Shown here in pieces: positions 1-5,375 of a DNA stretch of 6,295 bases. Source of the stretch: Bacteroidota bacterium. Its GTDB lineage: Bacteria; Bacteroidota; Bacteroidia; Cytophagales; Hymenobacteraceae. Below the pieces are notes generated by a model. It was not told the origin of the DNA and ran no database searches. It was given only the letters and a program-made list of their open reading frames with translations. Every line of letters starts with the position of its first letter. Positions within the stretch are counted from its first letter, which is position 1. Made by a program: the position numbers and the translations under genes. Where the stretch lies: positions 1-6,295 of the forward strand of contig JAFADQ010000283.1 of assembly GCA_023424725.1 (NCBI GenBank), in the 5' to 3' direction.

Positions 1-1398
1 CGCGCTTTGCTTATCGATATCAGCAACGAATCTGTTTGGGGAAAATCGGTAGCGCAAAAGGCATTTTTAGAACAAGCCCAGCAAGACGCCAACCTGAGCA
101 TTTTTGTAAATACCGTAAACTCCTGGAACATGCTGCTGCGCTACTTAGACCCTGAGCGCAAGCAGGATGTGGTGAAAAACGCAAGCCTCGTAAAGCGTTT
201 CTCGCAGCTAAGCATGCAGTTTAGCCGCCAGGAAAACCAGTATTACACCAGCATTATTCTGCGTCACCAGTTTCCGAGAGGCGCTGCCGCGCAAAATCTG
301 GCTTTCGAAGAAATAACGTCTACAACTTTTGCCACTAAACTGTTTTCGCAGCCTTATCCGGCGCAAAACCCGGCCAACAAAAGCCCCGAAGTGTTGCTTC
401 AGGATTCGGCCTTTGCCTTGCATCTGGTTACGGCCGAGGGAAAGAAGATCTGGCACGACTCTATTGGAGCGCAACTTATCGGCCCCGTTAAAATGGTAAC
501 CGGCAAATCGGGCATGGCCAATTATATTTTCGCTACTTCTAACCAGATCTTCAGCATAGACAGGGAAGGAAAATATGGCATAAATTACCCTTTTAACCTT
601 AGCGACTCGGTGCAGCTTAAGCACCTTACCGTGGCCGACCACGGCGGCAAAGGCGATTATTCTTACATAGCCGCCGATTTTAGAGGAGATGTATACTGGT
701 TCGATCAGTCGGGGAATTTGCTGGAAGGCTGGCAGCCCCGCCGTTTGGGCCAGCCGCTGGCTGCGGCGCCCATTTATCTGCGCGTGGGAGGCCAACCGGT
801 TATCCTCACCATACTCGATAACGGAAACGTGCTGGCTTTTAACCGCTACGGCGAAACCTTTCCGGGCTTTCCGTTTAGTTTAAAAGCGGCTACGCGGGGC
901 GGCACGTACATGCGCATTGGCCCGTCGCTGGCCAAAACCACCTTTACGGTGGTAACCGTATCGGGCGAAGTAATAACGTTTAACCTGCTGGGCGATATTG
1001 TGCGGCGCGAGCAAATGGTAAAAGCCTCGCGCTCGTCCAGGTTCGAGCTGGTGCCCGAGCACCTGGGCAACTCTTACCTGCTGGCCCGCCAGGATTTAGG
1101 CAAACTAACCCTTTACGACCCCGACCTGCGCGTGGTGCTGGAGAAAAGCTATGTAACCTCCGCGCCAAAAGACATACAATATTTCCATTTCGGCGCCGAC
1201 CGTAAGTTGTATGTTATTGTAGAACGCGGCCCGCAAAAAACCTACCTCTACGAAGCCTCGGGCCAGTTGCTGGGCAAGCGCCCCGTGCAAAACGTGCACC
1301 CTTTAGATGTAAAAGCCAACGAAGCAGCCCGCACTTACCAGTTCTTTATCGTGAACGGCAATAAACTGCAACTGCTAAGCGCCAACGCCAGCGATTAA
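1..1398 (+). CDS. C-terminal part of a large hypothetical protein with a PQQ/WD40-like beta-propeller (5' end outside window)
   Basis: The frame is open from the first base to a TAA stop at 1396-1398, so this is the 3' part of a longer gene; the TTG at position 7 need not be its start. Counting from that codon, residues 1-130 are mixed helix/strand sequence that I cannot assign to a family. Residues 135-460 look like a beta-propeller: short beta-rich units containing G-D-V-Y-W-F-D, G-N-V-L-A-F-N and G-E-V-I-T-F-N, each followed by a turn such as Y-G-I-N-Y-P-F, L-E-G-W-Q-P or F-P-G-F-P-F. This pattern is typical of PQQ-like/WD40-like repeats, which usually serve as binding scaffolds. No catalytic motif, membrane segment or T9SS tail is visible in this part; the product ends at L-S-A-N-A-S-D. 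GC content is high (58% in bases 901-960). A good terminator follows, so it is the last gene of its transcript. The propeller is fairly sure; the function is unknown. Confidence 0.85.
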   Translation, partial: RALLIDISNESVWGKSVAQKAFLEQAQQDANLSIFVNTVNSWNMLLRYLDPERKQDVVKNASLVKRFSQLSMQFSRQENQYYTSIILRHQFPRGAAAQNLAFEEITSTTFATKLFSQPYPAQNPANKSPEVLLQDSAFALHLVTAEGKKIWHDSIGAQLIGPVKMVTGKSGMANYIFATSNQIFSIDREGKYGINYPFNLSDSVQLKHLTVADHGGKGDYSYIAADFRGDVYWFDQSGNLLEGWQPRRLGQPLAAAPIYLRVGGQPVILTILDNGNVLAFNRYGETFPGFPFSLKAATRGGTYMRIGPSLAKTTFTVVTVSGEVITFNLLGDIVRREQMVKASRSSRFELVPEHLGNSYLLARQDLGKLTLYDPDLRVVLEKSYVTSAPKDIQYFHFGADRKLYVIVERGPQKTYLYEASGQLLGKRPVQNVHPLDVKANEAARTYQFFIVNGNKLQLLSANASD

Positions 1399-1421
1399 TA
1401 GTTTTTTAGGTTGATAAATTT

Positions 1422-1462
1422 ACCCTGCAACGACCATTTTTTTGGGTGTTGCAGGGTTTTTT
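1422..1462 (+). terminator. Rho-independent terminator after the propeller-protein gene
   Basis: A perfect 10-bp stem pairs bases 1422-1431 (accctgcaac) with 1448-1457 (gttgcagggt). Three more pairs are possible inside the loop (1433-1435 with 1445-1447). A run of six T at 1457-1462 follows at once. It begins 24 bases after the stop codon at 1398, where a terminator for that gene would be expected. Confidence 0.88.
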
Positions 1463-1637
1463 GTTTGCTGTTGAATTGAATTATAATTTATATACAGGCA
1501 GTATTTGATCACTTTATTTCGTTTTATTTATATCGGAATACTACTTGTTAGTTCCTCTACTGCTTCAATATGTCTTTAAAAAGGTAAAGGAAGACTTTTG
1601 CAATTACAAATTTGCTTCCGTGTTTTAAAATCTTAAA

Positions 1638-1700
1638 ATGAATAGACTATTAATTTTACCACTTATTGCCTTTTTGGCCATCTCTTATTGTGTTTCAGGG
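1638..1700 (+). other. Signal peptide coding region of the T9SS cargo protein
   Basis: Codons 1-21 give a short basic start, a hydrophobic stretch rich in Leu, Ile and Ala, and V-S-G before the predicted cut, followed by Gln22-Asn. T9SS cargo must first cross the inner membrane by Sec, so an N-terminal signal peptide together with a C-terminal sorting tail is a consistent pair. Cys18 is not in a lipobox because Tyr17 precedes it. Confidence 0.85.
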
Positions 1701-3821
1701 CAGAATGTTTTTAATATTGCCTATGATAATTATTATTACCATGAAGGAGGCAGAGGAATTGTACAGACACAGGATGGTGGATATGTTAGTTATGGTGGTA
1801 CAAGTAATTTCTCTTCTCAGGATTCTTTACTGTTTCTGAAGCTTAATCCTGCAGGGGTAGTAGAATGGAAATTTACTCTTGATGTACAACCCGGTACAGG
1901 CGGTGACTTTCCTCGAAATATTATAGAACTGGCCGATGGCAGTCTGATGGCTTGCGGTTTTGCACCGAATGCGGCCGCTACTCATGTACATCCTTTTCTG
2001 ATAAAAATAACAGCGCAGGGGCAATTGATTTGGCTAAGGCGCTATGGCAATGCTTCCGTCAATCAAATTGCTGAGCAGGTAAAACAAACAGCAGATGGGG
2101 GCTTTGCCCTAGGCGGCCTTAACGGTTCTAACGCCTGGCTTATCAAAACCGATAGCTTGGGTTTTATGCAATGGGATGAACAGTATTCGCTGTTGAGTTA
2201 CATTAATATTTATGCGCTGGATCTTACGCACGATGGAGGCTTTATTTTAGGAGGGTCAGCCATTGTTAGTGGTTTATCGCGGCAGATGCTTCCAATTAAA
2301 ACAGATAGTTTAGGAAATCAGCAATGGTATCAGCATTATGGTGGTGCAGGAGATGATTATGGGTTAGGAGTAGTTGCTACGTTGGATGGAGGATACTTAA
2401 TATGCGGTGATTTTGATGATACTTATGGTTATGCGGTTAAGACTGATTCTAACGGTATAGAAGAATGGAATTACCAAAGTAATACAGTAGATTCTGATAT
2501 TTTAAGGAGGCCGTTGCAGTTACCTGATGGCAGTTATGTTATTACTGGTGGTGCCAGCCTCGCTGCTAATGAAAGGGACGGCAGTTTAACTAAACTCACC
2601 CCTCAGGGAGGATTGGTATGGGAGCATACCTATCGTTATCACCAAACATATGAACACTCATACTTATATGGCATTACTCTTTGCACCGACGGCGGTTTTG
2701 CCATAGCAGGAATGATCATGGATATATATCCGCCTCCACAAAAAACAGACATGTGGATTTTAAAAACCGATGCCTGTGGCAACACCATCGGCGATACGCT
2801 AAATCCTCATGCCGCCTTGAGCATGAGCAACGGTGCTGGCGTAAACAGCAATGCCTACAGCTTCACAAACCAAAGCACCGGCCATTGCTGGCAAATCTGG
2901 TACTTCGGCGATGGCGATTCTACACTTGCTGTAAACCCACAGCATACCTACCAGCAACCCGGAAATTATACTGTTACTTTAGTAGCCTTCGCGGGCGCTT
3001 ATTCCGATACGGTTACACAACAAATTACCATTCATCCCTGCGGCGCTGTTCCCGGCGATACTTTGCTGCCAACAGCGGCCATGTTAGTTTCTCCCGGCAC
3101 ACAAAACGGCACCTACAGCCTTCAAAGCCAAAGCACTGAGTACTGTTCTCTACTTTGGCACTTCGGCGATGGTAATACCTCAACAGATACAAACCCGCAG
3201 TACCAGTACCAGCAAAGCGGCACTTATACCATCAGCCACATTGCAATAAAAGGCGCGAATGCCGATACAGTTACCCAAGATGTAACAGTTTTTTACGATT
3301 GCAACATGGCACCAGCCGACACTTTGCAACCTGTTGCGGCAATTTTCATCTTTCCCGGCACACAAAACGGCGCTTACAGCTTTACAAGCCAGAGCACGGA
3401 GTATTGCAGTTTGCTCTGGTACTTCGGCGACGGAGATACATCTACAGTTGCAAATCCGCAGCACATTTACCAACAAAGCGGTACTTATAATGTTGTGCAC
3501 ATTGCCTTTGCGGGAGCAGAAGCGGATACAGTAACAGAGCAAATAAGTGTATTGGTAGGTATGCAGGAAGAGCCAAAAACAGTGCCGTTACAACTATATC
3601 CGAACCCAAACAGCGGCGATTTTACGATTGCTTTTGAGCCGCAACCGCAGCAAGGGCAGCTGCAGGTGTACGATGTGCTGGGGCAGGTGGTGCACACAGA
3701 GGCAATTGGCCCGTGGCGCACCGAAAAACGGCTCTCGCAGCCTGGCTTAGCGCAAGGTTTGTACCATTGCCGGATTAGTTGGGGAGAGAAAACAGGCGTG
3801 GTGCGGTTTGTGAAGCAATAA
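1638..3821 (+). CDS. T9SS-secreted protein: propeller-like repeats, three PKD domains, type A sorting tail
   Basis: The product has 727 residues and is complete. Residues 1-21 form a signal peptide: Asn-Arg near the N-terminus, a hydrophobic core to about 17, and likely cleavage after V-S-G, which leaves Gln22 first. This fits the known Bacteroidota preference for Gln after signal peptidase I cleavage. Residues about 25-379 contain seven D-G-G/S units (Asp46, 100, 153, 199, 250, 297, 351), each followed about 15-25 residues later by a K-T-D-x-x-G-x-x-x-W-like strand, suggesting a seven-bladed propeller. Three PKD-type domains follow, with F-G-D-G at residues 423, 509 and 596. Residues 650-727 are a T9SS type A sorting domain (L-Y-P-N-P-N-S-G, then Y-D-V-L-G-Q, then G-L-Y near the end). 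The protein is therefore probably exported through the outer membrane by T9SS and attached to the surface or released. No enzyme motif is seen, so adhesion or binding is inference. ATG 1638 is chosen because the signal peptide follows directly; no Shine-Dalgarno precedes it, only A-rich sequence. The gap 1463-1637 is AT-rich with no convincing promoter. Confidence 0.93.
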   Translation: MNRLLILPLIAFLAISYCVSGQNVFNIAYDNYYYHEGGRGIVQTQDGGYVSYGGTSNFSSQDSLLFLKLNPAGVVEWKFTLDVQPGTGGDFPRNIIELADGSLMACGFAPNAAATHVHPFLIKITAQGQLIWLRRYGNASVNQIAEQVKQTADGGFALGGLNGSNAWLIKTDSLGFMQWDEQYSLLSYINIYALDLTHDGGFILGGSAIVSGLSRQMLPIKTDSLGNQQWYQHYGGAGDDYGLGVVATLDGGYLICGDFDDTYGYAVKTDSNGIEEWNYQSNTVDSDILRRPLQLPDGSYVITGGASLAANERDGSLTKLTPQGGLVWEHTYRYHQTYEHSYLYGITLCTDGGFAIAGMIMDIYPPPQKTDMWILKTDACGNTIGDTLNPHAALSMSNGAGVNSNAYSFTNQSTGHCWQIWYFGDGDSTLAVNPQHTYQQPGNYTVTLVAFAGAYSDTVTQQITIHPCGAVPGDTLLPTAAMLVSPGTQNGTYSLQSQSTEYCSLLWHFGDGNTSTDTNPQYQYQQSGTYTISHIAIKGANADTVTQDVTVFYDCNMAPADTLQPVAAIFIFPGTQNGAYSFTSQSTEYCSLLWYFGDGDTSTVANPQHIYQQSGTYNVVHIAFAGAEADTVTEQISVLVGMQEEPKTVPLQLYPNPNSGDFTIAFEPQPQQGQLQVYDVLGQVVHTEAIGPWRTEKRLSQPGLAQGLYHCRISWGEKTGVVRFVKQ
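1710..2774 (+). repeat. Seven degenerate propeller-type protein repeats
   Basis: Seven units of about 46-54 residues are visible in the translation. Each carries an aspartate-glycine strand (for example T-Q-D-G-G-Y-V, T-H-D-G-G-F-I-L-G-G, L-P-D-G-S-Y-V-I-T-G-G). Each also has a second strand of the type L-I-K-T-D-S-L-G-x-x-Q-W; the last of these (W-I-L-K-T-D) runs into the first PKD unit. Asp codons of the first strand begin at 1773, 1935, 2094, 2232, 2379, 2520 and 2688. The repeats have diverged at the DNA level, so they are old. Seven blades would close a standard beta-propeller, but the fold is inferred from the repeat pattern only. Confidence 0.75.
2775..3557 (+). repeat. Three tandem PKD-domain repeats of 87-88 codons
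   Basis: Unit 1 spans 2775-3038, unit 2 3039-3299 and unit 3 3300-3557. Each starts with a linker C-(G/N)-x(4)-D-T-L-x-P-x-A. It continues with Y-S-x-x-x-Q-S-T-x-x-C, then W-(Y/H)-F-G-D-G, N-P-Q-x-x-Y-Q-Q-x-G-x-Y and D-T-V-T. The W-x-F-G-D-G and N-P-x-x-x-Y-x-x-x-G-x-Y elements are the PKD signature. Units 2 and 3 are also close at the DNA level: an identical 18-base block, cccggcacacaaaacggc, lies at 3093-3110 and 3354-3371, exactly 261 bases apart. PKD domains are usually spacers or protein/carbohydrate-binding modules in surface proteins. Confidence 0.9.
3585..3818 (+). other. T9SS type A C-terminal sorting domain coding region
   Basis: Residues 650-727 show the usual order: L-Y-P-N-P-N-S-G-D-F at the start, an amphipathic Y-D-V-L-G-Q-V-V strand in the middle, then G-L-Y-H-C-R-I and a final basic V-V-R-F-V-K-Q. 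Such a domain directs outer-membrane passage through the type IX machinery and is normally cleaved off afterwards. It also indicates that the host has a T9SS, though no T9SS machinery gene is in this window. Confidence 0.92.
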
Positions 3822-3884
3822 TTCTGAAAATCCCTATAAATCGCGACAAAACTTACCGGTATTTGACTTGCTTCAAAAGAAAAA

Positions 3885-3900
3885 CCAAGCTGGAGCTTGG
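3885..3900. repeat. Short GC-rich hairpin, possible REP-like intergenic element
   Basis: The sequence ccaagctggagcttgg forms a 6-bp stem (3885-3890 with 3895-3900) closed by a TGGA tetraloop, or 7 bp if the loop is only GG. It sits in the 210-bp space between two convergent genes and is not followed by a T run on either strand, so it is a poor intrinsic terminator. A weaker pairing (3901-3908 with 3919-3926, two mismatches) lies directly beside it. The rest of 3822-4031 holds no gene that I can support. Calling it a dispersed REP-like element is inference. Confidence 0.4.
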
Positions 3901-4031
3901 CGATCCGCTTACCGAACCGCAAATCGGCTCTGATATGTTATTTCGCGGTCCCTAAACTCTGATACAGCCAAAATAATTCTGATTTGCTACGACGAACTTC
4001 GTTCCAGATAATTTATTCCTGCTAATCAAAA

Positions 4032-5147
4032 CTAAAAACTCCGCAGCCAGCCTTTTTTGTAGAAAAACCACATCTGCACGCAAAAGATCAAACCCATTAG
4101 CACCATCACGGCGGGGTATCCATACGGTAAGTAAAGTTCCGGCATGTTGAGCGGCATTTCGGGGTTGTCGGGCTTTTCGTACGAGAAGTTCATTCCGTAC
4201 AAGCCGGCCACAAAGCTGAGCGGAATAAAGATGCTGGAGATAATAGTGAGCACTTTCATGATTTCGTTCATGCGGGTGTTTACGGTGCTCATGTACAGCT
4301 CCATCAGGCTGGAGGTAATGTCTTTATAGTTCTCGAGCAGGTCTATCAGGTAAATACAGTGGTCATAAATATCGCGGAAGTAGGGGCGTATTTCTTTGGG
4401 TAACTGGTGCGGGTCCAGGCGCAGAATTTCGTTTATTTTCTCGCGCTCGGGCCAGATAATGCGCCTGATCTTTACCAGCTCTCTTCGCACCTCCAGAATC
4501 TGGTTAAAAAGCGCTTTTTCGGGCTTCTGCATCAGCTCCGCCTCCAGGTGCTCGAAGTATTCGTTCAGCTCCGACATCACCAAAAAATAATGGTCTACCA
4601 CCACATCCATAATGGCATAGGCCATGTAAAAAGGCGGCCGTTTGCGTATAATGCCTTTGCCCTGGCGCATGCGCTCGCGCAGCGGCTCCAAAATATCTTC
4701 GTAGTCGGTTTGCAGCGTAATTACATAGTTGGGGCCGGTAAAAACAGAGAGCTGGTCGTCTTTTAATTTGTAGTTTTCCGATAGGGTTATCATGCGGCTC
4801 ACAAAGAAAAATCCGTGCTCGTTTTCTTCCATTTTGGGCCGTTGGTAATCGTTTATTACATCCTCCATCTGCAGCGGGTGAATACCGAAATCGATGATCA
4901 GATTTTCCAGCATTTCCCGGTTGTTGTAGCCCCGTATATCTATCCAGTGCCGCTGTTTTGGATTGGCCAGAAAAAAGTGCATCAGCTCCTGGTATGTATT
5001 GAATTCCTGCTCTGTAAACTGCTGCTCGTTATAAGAGATCAGGTAAAATTTTGGCGCGAAAGACCGGTCGGGGAGGGATAAATTTCCGGGGCGGCCACCC
5101 ACTTTTTCTTTAAGCCGGCTTTTGTCGAGCGGAGTAGTTTTAGACAT
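4032..5147 (-). CDS. corA: CorA family magnesium/cobalt transport protein
   Basis: CorA proteins are pentameric inner-membrane channels that take up Mg2+ and often Co2+ or Ni2+, gated by Mg2+ bound to the large cytoplasmic domain. This product of 371 residues has the family plan. The cytoplasmic part includes W-I-D-I-R-G (about residues 68-73) and H-P-L-Q-M-E-D-V (about 90-97), followed by a long charged helical region rich in Glu, Arg and Lys (about 190-295). Two membrane helices lie near the C-terminus (about 299-317 and 342-363). The diagnostic Y-G-M-N selectivity motif ends the first helix, with G-M-N at 318-320, and the tail is basic (Y-K-K-G-W-L-R-S-F). The GMN-to-MPEL loop is about 11 residues longer than in Thermotoga CorA. 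The start at 5147 (M-S-K-T-T) is preferred over an in-frame TTG at 5195, because that TTG lies inside the probable promoter. No Shine-Dalgarno is visible. It converges with the T9SS cargo gene and is transcribed apart from the gene behind it, which ends at a terminator. Cation specificity cannot be read from the sequence. Confidence 0.95.
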   Translation of the reverse strand: MSKTTPLDKSRLKEKVGGRPGNLSLPDRSFAPKFYLISYNEQQFTEQEFNTYQELMHFFLANPKQRHWIDIRGYNNREMLENLIIDFGIHPLQMEDVINDYQRPKMEENEHGFFFVSRMITLSENYKLKDDQLSVFTGPNYVITLQTDYEDILEPLRERMRQGKGIIRKRPPFYMAYAIMDVVVDHYFLVMSELNEYFEHLEAELMQKPEKALFNQILEVRRELVKIRRIIWPEREKINEILRLDPHQLPKEIRPYFRDIYDHCIYLIDLLENYKDITSSLMELYMSTVNTRMNEIMKVLTIISSIFIPLSFVAGLYGMNFSYEKPDNPEMPLNMPELYLPYGYPAVMVLMGLIFCVQMWFFYKKGWLRSF

Positions 5148-5192
5148 GCTGCAAGGGGTAAAAAAGCGGCCGCCAGAGGCCAACATCATTGC

Positions 5193-5223
5193 CAAAACTA
5201 CAGCCGAATTTATATTTTACAAT
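5193..5223 (-). promoter_or_regulatory. Probable Bacteroidota-type promoter of corA
   Basis: Read on the minus strand, ATTG (5223-5220) is followed after 19 bases by TAGTTTTG (5200-5193). The Bacteroidota primary sigma factor consensus is TTTG, 19-21 bases, TAnnTTTG, so the -7 box is a full match and the -33 box differs at one base. Transcription would begin a few bases below 5193, giving a leader of about 40 bases before the ATG at 5147. No operator or riboswitch is evident in that short leader. Confidence 0.6.
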
Positions 5224-5309
5224 GCCCTTAGCCTGCAACAGGCAAAATAATGGCCGTTACAGGTAAATTATTAACTAATTTAATTGGCGGGCGCTTGCTC
5301 TGCCAGCAC

Positions 5310-5352
5310 AAAAGAAAAAGCGATAACGCCTAAACCAGGCGTTATCGCTTTT
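5310..5352 (-). terminator. Rho-independent terminator of the metallopeptidase gene
   Basis: A perfect 15-bp stem pairs 5316-5330 with 5338-5352 around a 7-base loop (5331-5337). Its core, agcgataacgcc, is 12 bp. Read on the minus strand, the stem ends in a T-rich tract (TTTTTCTTTT, 5319-5310). It begins 24 bases beyond the stop codon at 5376 and lies upstream of the corA promoter, so it separates the two minus-strand genes. Confidence 0.92.
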
Positions 5353-5375
5353 AAACATTTTTATAGCCGGATAAA

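Noticed and set aside
208..795. Open frame of 195 codons on the minus strand
   Set aside because: It lies wholly inside the propeller-protein gene, has a basic low-complexity composition without domain motifs, and is best explained as an antisense shadow of GC-rich coding sequence.
1593..1614. Candidate -7 boxes GACTTTTG (1593-1600) and CAAATTTG (1607-1614) before the T9SS cargo gene
   Set aside because: Each differs from TAnnTTTG in the first base, and neither has a TTTG at 19-21 bases upstream, so neither can be called a promoter.
1689..1691. Cys18 of the cargo signal peptide as a lipoprotein site
   Set aside because: The preceding residues I-S-Y do not make a lipobox (Tyr at -1), and cleavage after V-S-G before Gln22 fits better.
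2681..3139. Open frame of 152 codons on the plus strand in another frame
   Set aside because: It overlaps the T9SS cargo gene, whose signal peptide, PKD motifs and sorting tail fix the true frame. The shadow product is rich in Arg, His and Cys and shows no domain.
3485..3922. Minus-strand open frame of 145 codons reaching into the convergent gap
   Set aside because: Most of it is antisense to the PKD/T9SS tail, it is Cys-rich without a recognisable pattern, and it has no promoter or ribosome site of note.
3817..3982. Direct repeat aataattctga at 3817-3827 and 3972-3982 flanking the gap hairpin
   Set aside because: It is only 11 AT-rich bases, one copy overlaps a stop codon, and there is no element structure between the copies to suggest a target-site duplication.
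4407..4766. Plus-strand open frame of 119 codons
   Set aside because: It is antisense to corA, whose family motifs are clear, and shows no domain of its own.
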